A stretch of DNA of 64,000 nucleotides from Tilletia caries (GCA_032718865.1 JALUTQ010000005.1:1922001-1986000), one strand, 5' to 3'. Numbered from the stretch's first letter, positions 11,073 to 21,954 are shown. The notes: generated from the letters alone by a model not told the origin. Numbers and translations are program-made.

Positions 11073-12815
11073 AATTAGTAAGTTTTTCCTGCAATTAACC
11101 CAATTTAGCCTCGACATTGACTCTTTTTTTATCGAGGTGTCAAACCGTTTGGACAATATGAACTCTCGCAAACGATGAACCTGTTTTTATTTCTTGAGCG
11201 ATAATCATTCCATTAAGGATTACCGGATCACTATGTCCTATTTGCATATCTGATCGATTTATCAATCTTTCAGTTAAGTATGTTTTATCATTATATTTTA
11301 TTAAATTATTCATGATTTATTGGTTTCTGACCAATATATACATACCTTTGAAGGCCTCTGATACTTTATTAGAGGCTACCGTCCCAGTCAAACTGACAAT
11401 TTGACATTTTCCCAAAATGTGGTTTTTCAAGAGCGTAGCCCTCGTAATTTATTTTGGTAAGTTTTCTTATTCTATTAATCAAGGTATTTCACTGACGTAA
11501 AATATTTACTCCCTTGTATTCTACACTTAAAGAACAAAAACACAATATCAAACTACAGTAAAGTTGCATAGGGTCTCCCGTCTACCTGAAGACAAACCGC
11601 ATCTGCACGGCGAGGGCTCGGCTCCGACTATAGTCGCACGTTTTTTGGCATAGTCATAGTCGTAGTCGTAGGCGTTTTTTGAAAATCCGAAATAGTCATA
11701 GTCGCAAGTCTGACTATAGTGCCATAGTCGACTATAGTCGCAGGCTTTTGCGCAGCCAAATTTTTGCACTATAGTGTGACTATAGCCAAAATTGGAACGC
11801 CAGTGCGCCACTATAGTCGGACTTTGGCACAATAATTTTCGCACTATAGTTGCACGTCAAATTTCAGACTATAAATAGTCATAATGTAGGTCGCCTTCCA
11901 TTGTCTAAAATCGGATATAGTCAGGCTATGGTTCGACTATCCAACGATAATATTCGCACTATGACTGGCTATAGTGTTTCATGGGCAATGGATGTCATAG
12001 TCTGACTATAGCGGTGGCGGTCGGGCCTGCGGCTATAGTCGCAACTCCAAGCTATAGTCAGACCATGACATGCTATAGTCGGACTATAGCCGAATTGTTG
12101 CTGCGACTATAGCCTTGACGTCCAGCTATTGTCCGACTACAGTCGCAAAATCAATTTTAGACCAGATTTTTGACTATGGCGACTATTGTCTTACATTTTC
12201 TGGAGCATAGTCATAGTCATAGTCGTATGAGGCTATAGTCGTAAAATCCCATAGTCGTGCCGAGCCCTGTGCACGGCTAATTCAACTTCACTGATATACT
12301 TGTGGAAACAGCAGAGCCACGTTACCTCATTCATGCAGGACCACATTTAATGGCCAAGGAATTTTGCTACTTTCAGATCCTTATAGTTAAGACCGCCATT
12401 CACCACAGTGTCGATCAATGACATAAAATCATCTTTTTTATACTATGTGGCATCGGGCAGAGTTCACAACTTATACAAATACTAAATGTCTTAGCAAGTT
12501 GCTGTGTTTTTGGTAAACAGTCGCAGCTCTCGATTTTGTGTCACACATTGTATGTGTACAAAGATATACATAAAATGGTTATCCTTATTGTCGAACGTAC
12601 GGATACATTTTGCCGAGTTCCTTCACAAGTATCATTTCTACACCTTAGTATTCTCTACCTACGAACCTGTCTCGGATTAGGGTACGGTTTATAAAATGTT
12701 ATATAAATAAAAAGCATAGAGTCGATAATAATTTAATTTATTCTTTTATTTTGAAGGGCGCACCCTCTTTGCTTTATAACTTTTCGAACTTTTAACTTTT
12801 TTATTATCGTTTCAG
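11073..12815 (-). pseudogene. NUMT: nuclear copy of mitochondrial large-subunit rRNA
   Basis: Read in reverse complement, this AT-rich block carries conserved 23S-like LSU rRNA segments in order. On the plus strand these include ACCGTCCCAGTCAAACTG (11380s), AACTACAGTAAAGTTGCATA (11555), GCCGAGTTCCTTCACAAG (12612) and CCTTAGTATTCTCTACCT (12641). Base composition is far more AT-rich than the flanks, as expected for mitochondrial DNA. It abuts the 5' end of the JmjC gene on the left and a GC-rich ORF on the right, so it looks inserted into a host locus. It is split by a MITE at 11612-12269. Not a functional rRNA. Confidence 0.8.
11612..12269. mobile_element. hAT-like MITE, CAGGGCTCGGC family, copy 1 (inside the NUMT)
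   Basis: 658 bp, with ends GAGGGCTCGGC...GCCGAGCCCTG and a perfect 8-bp duplication TGCACGGC (11604-11611, 12270-12277). Removing element plus one duplication rejoins the rRNA sequence exactly. The interior is almost entirely degenerate CGACTATAGTCG units on both strands. The first base is G instead of the C seen in copy 3. Confidence 0.9.
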
Positions 12816-12845
12816 CTAGTACTGGAGGGCCTCGGACCCGAAGGG

Positions 12846-13490
12846 ATGGATGCCATCACGGACGCGCTGTGTCACCTGGCGCCCGACTCCCTTCGCATCT
12901 TTGCGCAAGAACTCGTCGCCGCAACATCAACCCGCGCTCCCGAAGAGATTCACGTATGCCAACAGCTTTCGGACGCCGTACGCCCCCTCCTCGTCAGCAC
13001 CCCTCACCCCCAACACTCAAGCTCGCCCCCCAACTCTAGCTCTGGGGTCCCGCCCTCTCCCGACACACGCAATCCGCAGGATGCAGGTGTGGACGGTGCA
13101 GGCAAGGCCCCCACTTCGCCGGACGTCGCGCCTGGCGTCACCTCTTCGGCGCAGACAGAGGACACGACCCAGAAGGACGACGCCGGGCAAGGCGCAAATG
13201 GAAAGGACGATGGCCAAGACAAAGACAAAGCCGGCGCTCCAGAAACTGAGCAGCCGGACGCAGGCCAGGCCACCATCCCGCCAGACGCCGCGCCGGGCGT
13301 CACCCCTTCGGTCCCGACGGACGATGCTGGCGCAGCCAGACGAGTTGTCCGGGGAAGGTCGTCCTCTTCCTCGTCGCGGACTCGCTTCTGCCCTTTCTGC
13401 TTCTTCTTGCCCTTGAACGTCTTCTTCCTGCCTTGGGTCGACAGAGCACACGGAGTGCCCGTCGTGGCTCGTGCTCTGGATAGTCTCGTC
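12846..13490 (+). CDS. Hypothetical acidic, repeat-containing protein (doubtful)
   Basis: The frame is open before the ATG (LVLEGLGPEG-M) to the NUMT border at about 12818, so its 5' end may have been cut off. The first 60 codons look globular (DALCHLAPDSLRIFAQELV). A Pro/Asp/Thr-rich tract follows, with an imperfect internal duplication (PDVAPGVTSSAQTED / PDAAPGVTPSVPTDD). The last 50 codons are Ser/Arg then hydrophobic and are better explained by the minus-strand frame. No family recognised. Confidence 0.35.
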
Positions 13491-13492
13491 AC
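13017..13492 (-). pseudogene. 3' part of a host-like gene split by the Harbinger element
   Basis: On the minus strand an ATG at 18293, just beyond the Harbinger element, starts M-V-D-S. The fourth codon, AGT, is the 3-bp target duplication. Continuing at 13490 the frame reads on as DETIQSTSHDGHSVCSVDPR, then a Gln/Glu/Arg-rich stretch, and stays open to 13017. The clean junction suggests the transposon entered codon 4 of a minus-strand gene. The product is unknown. The distal half overlaps the plus-strand ORF at 12846, and only one of the two is likely to be real. Confidence 0.4.
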
Positions 13493-14130
13493 TAGGGGTT
13501 GTCACGCAGACGGAGGAACCCGAAGAAATGCCATGTCTTTCATTTAATTATGTAAGCAATTAGAGCTCGAAAGTGGCTTGGAGGAGCCTGGTGCGTGACC
13601 AGCCCCTCTCCGCAGAAGGTTTCGGCGATTTCGCGCATCCTTCGGGGTGTTCCACCATGGAAAAACGCGTCACGGACACCGGCACGCGTCGACCTATGCT
13701 GCTGGCGGTCACCACTTACCTTCGCCATCCTTCTGCAGCAATTCAGTGAGTCCTAAGAAGATCAACACTCTGCGCGTCCGTGGCTGACGCTCTCGAGCTC
13801 CTCTTTCTCATACCCTTCCATCAGATTCATTGCCCGTTTCTTTTTCGCGCCTCTGTGTGACCTGGAAGTGTTGTTTAGCAGTCTCTGGTTGCTGGTGTGA
13901 GTGCGTCGTCGGTGCGGCCTGACATCGCAGTCAATGGTCACGCGCCCCGTCTCAGTGTTTTTGGCGTGCTAATCCCACATGCCATATCTACCTATTGTTT
14001 GTGTGCAGTGAATCATCGGCGTCAGACATCAGGGCGTGAGTTTTCCAGCCTTAGGGCTAGGGGTCCTAATGCGCGAACCTACCCGTATGCTGCAGTATTG
14101 ACGCGTCTGTTTTTGATTGTTCAGTTCATC

Positions 14131-15869
14131 ATGCCTAGGAGGACTGTCCACCAGACGGCATACGATGACCTCCGGGAGGCATTCTATGCTGCCGAGGTCA
14201 TGGACGCTTTTTTTTCCAGCGACGAAGAGGACTCTCTTTCCCTGCCTCGCTCGGTTCCGGTTCTTCGTCTTCCTTCTCTCAGAGCTGCGTCAGACAATAC
14301 GATTACGGAGGCCATGAGGGACGAGCTCGTGGATGAATATATTTACACGGCTACGCATCGGTATCTCGAGCCTCGTCAACCTGTGCCTCGAACAGGTGAT
14401 CTGATAGATATCATTTTTGATCATAAGAAAAAGTGGGTATTATTTACACCTCTACTACTACTTCTGCGTTGCCTATGCAGGACTAATGTGCCCAATGCTG
14501 ACTACTCTGTACTGAAATCCTCCCTATCCATGTGTTTGTTAGCCGTCCCAGTGCTTTTTCGTGAGGAGCTGCGCGTCTCGGGTCCCGCATTCGACTTCAT
14601 CCTCGATCAAATCAAAGTGGACGATGTTTTTTATACGGCGCCCGGAAAGACGCAAATCTCAGTCGAGGTTCAGCTTGCCGTGCTTCTCTACAGACTGGGG
14701 CACTATGGGAATGCGGCTACTGAGGGTTCAATTGCGTCGCGGTTTGGATTAGGCAGGGGGGGACTGTGGTCAAATGCACGAATAGGGTTCTACAGGCGGT
14801 ACTACGGTCGGAGACACTGAGGAACAGTGTACGATGGCCAGCGAAAGGGGAGCCACGTGAGGCCTCTAAGAACGAGGCCGCGGCACGATCTACACCTGAA
14901 TGGAGAGGAGGTTGGTGTGGGGTGGACGGTACGACGGTGCCTCTGGCCGAGAAGCCGTACCTGTACGGACCTGCTTGGTTCGATCGCAAGGGAAGGTATA
15001 GCATGAACGTCCAAGTGAGTCAAGATGCTACCCTCCGTGCTCTCCTTTCACACAACGGCTTGCGCTGACATGTATCTATCTCTCAGATTGTTAATGATCA
15101 CCAGATGAATATAATCGATTTCTCTGTGGGCAGGACGGGCAGTCGCTGTGACTCTGTTGCCTTTGAGGACACGCGACTGGCCCAACGTCATTCGGAGATG
15201 CTGGAAGCTGGAGAATGGTGCTGGGCAGACGCTGGCTATAAGAGACAGGACTGGTTGGTGAGTATGCGTTATGAACGCGATGAATGAGGAGGCCTCAGTC
15301 TGATGTACGTTCTCTCTGTTCAGGTTCTCCCTTTCACCCGACCTCTCAAAGACCCGACGCACAATCGTCACTTCAACTATCACCTGTCTCGAATCCGAAT
15401 CAGCTCTGAGCACACCATTGGGTGGCTGAAGGGTCGGTTCCAATGTCTGAAAGAGTTGCGAGTGAGAATCAAAACTGAGGCAAGTAGTTACATCAGGATG
15501 GCAGGGGCATAGCTTACGATGCAAATTCTGACGTCTAAAATTACTACACTTCACAGGACGATGTACAATACGCTTGCTTGTGGCTTCGTGCTGCGGTACT
15601 GCTCCACCAGACGGCCAAGTGGGTGGAGCAGGGTGATGCCTCGATGGACCCGTTCTATGCGGCGGGTACGGCCTGGGAAGCGGCGGACCGGGGGGGACCA
15701 GGCCGTAGGGGCTCGCAATGGGAATGCTGAAGAACAGGGAGGCACCGGCAACGCTGCAACAGGAGAGTCTCGAGCGCGACAGCTCGCTCGAGCGCACAAG
15801 TTCCGAGACGGGCTCATGGCTATACTCTGCAAAGCCATCCCCCCTCGTCAGTCTCGAAGAACGTTCTGA
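14131..15869 (+). pseudogene. Harbinger DDE nuclease (transposase), two frame breaks at G7 runs
   Basis: ATG at 14131. An N-terminal helical region (VFREELRVSGPAFDFILDQI) precedes the catalytic domain, which has WCGVDGTTVPL (first Asp), GEWCWADAGYKRQDW (second Asp) and RISSEHTIGWLKGRF (Glu): all three DDE residues are present. Introns are visible at 15015-15086, 15258-15323 and 15480-15556, the last with a GC-AG donor (GAG|GCAAGT). One frame break is at a run of seven G (14756-14762). After it the protein resumes with TVVKCTNRVLQ. A second frame change occurs at another G7 run (15690-15696), after which the C-terminus reads RARQLARAHKFRDGLMAIL and stops at 15867-15869. Restoring one base at each run would give a full protein, so this may be a recently dead or mis-sequenced copy. 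Confidence 0.85.
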
Positions 15870-16028
15870 CCACGCTTTCTATGATCTGCAAAACGTTCTT
15901 TCTCGTGACAATGAAACGACACATCACTCTTCTGACTGCTTTCAGTCCATACGTTCCAGGAGAGACATATCGTGAGATGAAAGTGAGATTGCATGGTGGG
16001 AAGATGGCATGGAGAAGAGGCTTCGTGC

Positions 16029-17927
16029 CTAGATGTCACGCTGCATCTGCCTGAGACGCAGCTGAAGCTGGAGCCGTTCGATCTCGAGCTCTGCCGTCTT
16101 CTGCTTCTGAACCTCGGTCTGGTGCTTGAGTCGCTCCATCTCCTGCTCCCGCTCCTGCTTGGCAGCCTCGTGGGCGATGAGATCTGCCCTCTCCTTCTCC
16201 TTGGCCTCCATTCGAGCCATGACCATCTCCTTCATCGAATCAACTGGCTTGCGTTTCTTGGGGGGGTTCGGTCCGCCAGGGCTGCTTCCCTCAGGGAGAG
16301 ACTGGAAACAAGACAGAGGTAAGGTTGAGCAGCGCGGTCGTCTTCTTCCACACCATAGAAACTTTCAAACCATAGAAACATGGCAACGAAACAAAATTGG
16401 TTCTCACCCTCTTAGCTCCATGGCGATCAGGAGTCGCAGGAACTTTGCCTTTGCCCTTCGCTCCCGACCCATCACTGCTTGATTCTCCACCACCACCACT
16501 ACCATCTCCTTCCTGAATCGCACCACCCTCTCCATCCAGGCCTTCCTCTTCCTCTTCCTCATCATCTCCCTCACTGTCCTCCTCGTCCTCGCTGCTCTCC
16601 TCTCCTGATTCCTCTCCGTCGCTCTTCTCCTCTCCTTCCTTCGTCCCCTTCTTCTTCTTCTGCTTCTTACCTGCCTTATTGCGGGCATCCAAGACTGTGC
16701 TCGCGCCATCCGAAGAGCTGTTCGTGACGGCGGCAGTGCCGATATCTAGTCGTGAACCGACGAGAGAGGCCAGCTCGAAGTACCAGGGCACCCTCTTACG
16801 GACTTGAACTGACATGAAAGAAAAGAAATGTGAACACAACAAAACCACAACGATCGATGAAGATTGCAGATAGATCCACACGTTCCCATGCTCACCCCAA
16901 AGGTTGCTAGACTCGTCACTCAAGTCATGTTCAGATTTCACACCGTTACCAGTGATCTTGAGCTCCGTTCGAGCCTGATAAAAAGAGAGTCAGAAGGCCA
17001 CGGCCGGTCTTCTGACTGAATCAAGGATAAGAGAAAAACCGTCAGCGCTCAGCAGTGTCAGCACCACGATCCACATGCAGGTGCAGGGAGCAGCTAGAGG
17101 ACAAGGACGAGTAGGAGCCAGGGGAGAATGGGAAGGGGGGCTGCTCACTCAATTTTTCTGCACAATACGAGATCCATAGTGCTTCAGACTCGCGCTTTTA
17201 GGGTCTGCAACGTGCTTCTTGAGCACGGTATCCTTCAGAAGCTGCACCGCAAGGCCCTTGCCGGCAGAAGACTTGTTCTCGTTCGAGTGTGCTTCGTTCT
17301 TGTGGCAGAACCAGACCTTGCGATACGCGTCGAATTCATGGAGAAGGGTAACGAGCTTGTGCTCCAAAGCAAATTCGTCTTCCTTCCACCTAAAACAAAG
17401 GGAAACAACAGCATCCGTGATCAGTCATCTTAGCCCTTACAGCGAAGAGGTAAGAACGTGGTTAGGATATGATTTCGAGTGTCTTCCCACCCATCCACCC
17501 CCCTAACCTCTCTGCGTCATGCGCTAACCCCAGCCTATGGTCACCGGTAACAGGACCTGGCTTCGCCATCCACAGACCACAGAATCCACAGCCCTCATTG
17601 ACCCTTCCATAGTCACATTCGTCAGGCTCCCATGACAAGGCCCAAGGCCAACCAGTGAGAAACGAGACAGGAAAGGATGTGGATGGGAAATGAATTTTGG
17701 GCACGAGGAAAGTTAGGGAGCAGGGGAAGAATTCAAAAGAATTGAAAGGAGAGGGAAGGAAAGAGATTGGGGAGGAGAAAGGAAAGGAAAATACGAGATA
17801 CATACGGAATGACTGGCCACTTCTTCCCTCCTCCTTCCGCTCTTTCCTCTGACGGAACGGATGTGGCCGATGCCGGGGGATCAGTGCGCGCGGGCGGCAG
17901 CGCTGCGGAAGACGGTTGGGTAGACAT
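16029..17927 (-). CDS. Harbinger-associated Myb/SANT-like DNA-binding protein
   Basis: ATG at 17927. Exon 1 (17807-17927) is Ser/Pro-rich and ends in KKWPVIP. After a 417-nt intron, exon 2 (from 17389) begins WKEDEFALEHKLVTLLHEF, the tryptophan/acidic start of a Myb/SANT-like domain. Later exons: ARTELKITGNGVKSEHDLSD (about 16905-16975); VRKRVPWYFELASLVGSR (from about 16813), a signature of this protein class, followed by Lys-rich and Glu/Asp-rich stretches; then, after an intron, PPKKRKPVD (a basic nuclear-import-like motif) and a long Glu/Gln/Lys coiled coil to the stop at 16029. In Harbinger elements the Myb-like protein binds the ends and brings the nuclease into the nucleus. Exon 2 ends in AAT TGA just before a GTGAGC donor, an apparent stop where a Trp codon would be expected. 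Confidence 0.75.
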
Positions 17928-18799
17928 GAAGCGCTGTAGAACTCGATGCTGGTGGCGATGCTGGTGGGTTTAGGAGAGTCACGGCAGCTGAGATGATGAT
18001 GATGGTTCTCTTCACTACGGCTGAGCAAGGATGGGAGACAAGAAGACATATGCATCTACACGGTGTTGCGATAAATCAACACCCTGTCGCGAGACTGTTG
18101 TTGCTATGCGACAAGCCAAGAATCAAAGATGAAGGAATTTTTTCGGAGGAGGGTCAAAACAGAGGAGCTCCAGACCTCCTCTGTTCCTCCGTCCCATTTT
18201 CCTCGAGGAACCGCGCTAAAACCTCGCTTATAGCATTTCTTCGGGTTTAATCAGAGTTCCTCCGTCTGCGTGACAACCCCTACTGTCAACCATCTTGTTT
18301 CTTGGAGAGGATAGTGAAGGAGAAGCAGAAGGAGGAGCAGAAGGAGGAGGAAAACGAGTAAGAGAAGAACGAGGAAGAAACAAAGGGACGATCGGAGAGG
18401 AAAAAGAGATGTGAGCTTGGCCATTTCTTACGGCTGTTTTCTGATCTCTTCCCAGGCTTCCTTTGATCGATTATTCAGTAATATACTGCCACATGCAGAA
18501 TGTCAATAAATGCGAACTCGTACCTGTTCTGGTCTCGTTGTCGTTGTTACTTGTCGTCGACGACTGCGAGAGCGACATCGAAGACAGCGTCTTGGTTGTG
18601 ATCTTCTGAAGGATGGTCGGGGATAAGGTTCAACCCACATTTGAGATCTTCTTTCATCTGAGACCTGAGACACACTCATTGTGCCCGAGGCTGAAATGAG
18701 ACTCACGGATCACGCAAAAGCAGACGCGCTGAGGAGGCGAGATTCGAGCCCGGCGGCTTTTTTCTACTCGTTCTTCGCCTCTGCCCACGTGATTTGGTC

Positions 18800-19442
18800 T
18801 CGTTGCGGACCACAGCCCAGACAAGAACAATGATATTGCTGTCTGCTTCCATGGTGGCCGCGAGAAGCAGGCGCATGACGTGCCTGTTTTTTGGTCCAGG
18901 TGCCGTCGACCGCCACGAAGATTACACTAAATCTTTTGCAGCTTTGAGCTTAAACAAAGCCGCCGCCCTCCGCCAGAACATCTTTAATGCAATGGCACAC
19001 GTTGTTGGATTCACTGGAGAGGAGAAGGAGGACCTGCGCCGGCAAGTCGAAGAGGTGGAGAAGTTAGTTCCTGCCCTTAACCTCCCCCTCCTCCTCTCCC
19101 CTTCGCACTGACAATGCACTTCACCCCCAGACTGCAGACAAGCACAGGCAACGCGGAAGGAGATGGCCGACCTCCGCAAGCTCGACAAGTAGCGGAGGGA
19201 GGAGATCGCCTCCTGCAAGGCTCAGATGGCTGCGCAGGGCGAGACCAGCTTCCGGGCCTATAAGGCCAAGGTGGTGCAGTGGCTCACGGCGGCCAGGGAG
19301 AAGGAAGCCCGCCTTCAAACGGGGTACGAAGCGGCGAAGGCCAAGGCGGATTATCTGAAGGGAGGAAATACAGGGAGGAGCACGGGGTTAGTTCTCGTCT
19401 GGAGGGAAGAAGGTGAAAAGGTGGATCAGTGGATAGAGACGT
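18800..19442 (+). pseudogene. Coiled-coil protein fragment, broken
   Basis: An exon near 18905-19060 reads KSFAALSLNKAAALRQNIF then EEKEDLRRQVEEVEK. A CCCCAG acceptor at about 19130 leads to QAQATRKEMADLRKLDK, an in-frame TAG at about 19190, then REEIASCKAQMAAQG and KVVQWLTAAREKEARLQTGY to about 19360. The heptad-like charge pattern suggests a coiled coil. The stop codon and the lack of a start or end make this a relic. No family recognised. Confidence 0.45.
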
Positions 19443-19559
19443 AGCCAGAGATGTAGCAGTAGGCTCCGCGCTTCGAAAGCATCTCCCACACTGTTCGTCC
19501 GATCTCCAAAATCTCATCCAGCACGTAGTCTTTGCTCCCGTCTTCCTTCTTTCGACTAG

Positions 19560-19790
19560 TCGCAAGGGCGTACCACCTACGCAAAGCCTTATATTGTGGC
19601 TGAACTCAAAGACCTCGACGCCAAAGAGTTCGACGCCCCCGAGTCCACCTCGCGCCGCAGAAAGGGCCGCCCCCAGAAGCAGCGTCACGAGACTGGCCAG
19701 GGTGGAAGTTCTTCGCGGGAAATTGTCCGACTTCTTCCTGCAACAAGTGCGGAGAGTTCAACCACTCTGTCATGTAGCGCCGTACTGCCA
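19560..19790 (+). pseudogene. Transposase C-terminal fragment, MULE-like (tentative)
   Basis: The frame from about 19575 reads TTYAKPYIVAELKDLDAKEF and then an AT-hook-like basic stretch RRRKGRPQKQR. After a frame change it gives WKFFAGNCPTSSCNKCGEFN followed by HSVM and a stop, resembling a CCHC knuckle with its last Cys lost. An AT-hook followed by a zinc knuckle is common at the C-terminus of MULE transposases, but the catalytic domain is absent and the call is inference. Confidence 0.3.
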
Positions 19791-20429
19791 ATAGGTTTGT
19801 TCCCGTTTCTCCCTATGCCTTCCCTTTTTCTCCCTATGACCTCCGGTTTTCCACTCTGTGATTTTGTCATGTATGCTCTTCCATCGCTTACTCAGCAATC
19901 TAACTTCAGCTCAATTTTCATTTCGATAATCTTCATATCCTCCCATGGTAATATGGTGAGCGTACCCTCTTGTGATTTTTCGTTATCTAACGTACCGTCC
20001 TGTGATCCACCTCTGCTGGCGGCACGCCTGGCACAGCTCACTCGGTGGGCGGGCATGCCGCGCAGGCTCGAGCCGTCCTCGGCGAAGGAACGCTTGCAGT
20101 CGCGGGGTGTGGGTCGACATGCCGTCTTGTGGTCCTTACAGTTGTGTGGAAATTGTGTGCGGAACTGGGTAGTGTGTGAGGAAACCAGAGAAAAAAGAGG
20201 GGGGGGTGGGAGACGTTGAGCAATCCCGCTTCTTATCAGCTTGTCCATCGACTCGAAATGCCAGCAAGATGATTTCTATTACTGCTGATGCGCTGTAGAG
20301 AGACTGAGAGAGGGAAAACGATGGAAACATATTGAAAAATCGAGAGAGTCATCGCTCGGGAGAAGGAACACCGGAGGAAAGAATATACAGAACGCGTCAA
20401 AGTAGACTGTAGAGTAGCAATGTCAAAAA
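19791..20429. other. No gene supported; short repeat shared with the window start
   Basis: CGCTTCTTATCAGC-TGTCCATCGACTCGAA at 20227-20258 also occurs at positions 5-37 of the window with one difference. The surrounding ORFs are antisense to each other and show no family features. Confidence 0.5.
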
Positions 20430-20890
20430 AATCAGGGCCAGGGCCAGTTCACTTCTGCCAAAGCCTTCATTTGTCCTTACGCGAACAAGACCGGAGTTCG
20501 GTACTGGAAGCGGGCAGAGCCTGACCCCGATAGGATTTCCGAACACACCAAAATTGTGCACAAATGTGCAATGGTAGATAATGAACTTGCCAGTTGTCTG
20601 CGGAATGCGGTCTCTGAAGATGGTTAGTCGAATGAACGCGTTATTCAGTTCAGCCGAAAAAATTTTGCGGCGCGGATCTCATTTCCTTTGAAATCGCCTT
20701 ATGTACCCTTACAACCTTACGGGTTTAACGATTTTTTAACTCCTCCTTTTTTCTCCGACACTTAATATGCATTGTGGGAGTATTACACAGCTGTCGTTGA
20801 TCCAAGGTTTAGACTGAGCACGCACGCTTGGGTGGCTTTTACAGCGATTTGTGGCTGTTTTTTCGGTTTCTTTTGGAGAAAATCTTTTTC
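20430..20890. repeat. Dispersed repeat, copy 2 (partner at 6800-7470)
   Basis: Directly repeats 7120-7470 and supplies the right-hand inverted end that copy 1 lacks (ACAGCTGTCGTTGATCCAAGG at about 20790). Non-coding. See copy 1. Confidence 0.6.
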
Positions 20891-21305
20891 AAGGATGGGC
20901 CCAAAATAACGAATTGCGGCCGCTCGAAGTTACGCATCATGAATTAGAGGGCATGAGCCACCGAGGATTCGGGATCTCGACGCAGAAGAACTTAGCTCGC
21001 ACTTGTTGGTGATCATACAATAGTACAAGCCGGCAGCTCGGAGCATCCGCGGGAGCTTGGAAAAGCCTGGTCGCGCACGTGTTCTTCTAGCGTTTCTCTT
21101 CCCTCTTGACTCGCTGCGGCTCTGCTCTTGCTCTCCTGCTGTCTGCTCCTCTTCTACAGTCTCCCTCTTTTATGCACCGTGTCTCTTAACGAGCCCTCAC
21201 GACAAGGTGCACTCGCAATGGACATCCTATGATACTTGGAAAACATAACATAATCGTGGCCTGATAAGATACAAAAACAGTAAACAGTGATGGAGAACCT
21301 GACCT

Positions 21306-21809
21306 AGATCCACTCCAGCTCCTCCAAAAACGAAGCCTTCGTATCTTCCTTCGCAGCCATGTCAACCAGCTTTCTGAGTCCAACCTTCCTCTTCTTGATG
21401 GCCCAGTCCATCGTCTCCGCCACCTCCTCCGTGTCGCGCCGTCGTCGCCTTCCTTCCACTCCCGTCTCATCAACGCCATCCCCTCGACCACGCTCGCCAA
21501 TCTACGCCAACGGCTGTCTTTCTTTGGACCGCACCACTGAGCCCAGCGCCCTGCGGTGCTGAACTCCGACAGCGGCCGAAGTCCTGATCCGCCTTGCGTC
21601 CATGCCCGCATCAGCTCCACTATGGTGGTGATAGCTGGAAGCGCATCAGCGGACAAGGACGGCAAGGGGGAGGAACCAGAGCTGGAGGAGGAGGGGGAGG
21701 AGTTGAGGACCGGGACGGGCCCGGACGCAGGGACAGGGAGGAGCAGCATCGACGTCGATGTCGCTTGGGTGAGGGTGGCCTGAGCAGTCGCGGGATCCGA
21801 CGGGAACAA
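21306..21809 (-). pseudogene. GCR1_C-like transcription-factor domain fragment
   Basis: An acceptor-like CTGCTCAG precedes an exon with a Pro/Ser-rich head and then ITTIVELMRAWTQGGSGLRP and SRWRRLASVVEGM, the pattern of the fungal GCR1 C-terminal DNA-binding domain (V-x-E-L-x-R-x-W ... W ... R ... V). At about 21440 the frame changes and the protein appears to continue DTEEVAETMDWAIKKRKVGL to a stop at 21306. This domain is common in fungal regulators and in genes carried by mobile elements. One frame break makes it a probable pseudogene. Confidence 0.45.
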
Positions 21810-21954
21810 AAAAGGCGGAGATGCAGGAAAATGACTGTGATATCTGAGGAAGGTAGGAAAGGAAGGAAAGATGAGAGGTCAGAATTGTGAACCAGCCAGC
21901 GCAAAAGTGGAAGAAGGGGACATGAGAATCTGGGAGCTACAAACCTGCTGCGAT

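Larger units (their letters stand above)
13494..18281. mobile_element. PIF/Harbinger DNA transposon, complete
   Basis: 4,788 bp. Terminal inverted repeats: the left end starts AGGGGTTGTCACGCAGACGG (13494 on), continuing GAGGAACCCGAAGAAATGC. The right end (18233-18281) is its inverse with an 11-bp extra stretch. The flanking 3-bp duplication is ACT (13491-13493, 18282-18284), as expected for this superfamily. It carries convergent genes for a DDE nuclease (plus) and a Myb/SANT-like protein (minus), the standard two-gene layout. It is inserted near the start of a minus-strand ORF. Confidence 0.92.

Noticed and set aside
12846..13547. Plus-strand ORF treated as intact through the Harbinger end
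   Set aside because: The last codons lie inside the transposon TIR and the tract before is antisense to a better minus-strand frame. Only the N-terminal part is kept, with low confidence.
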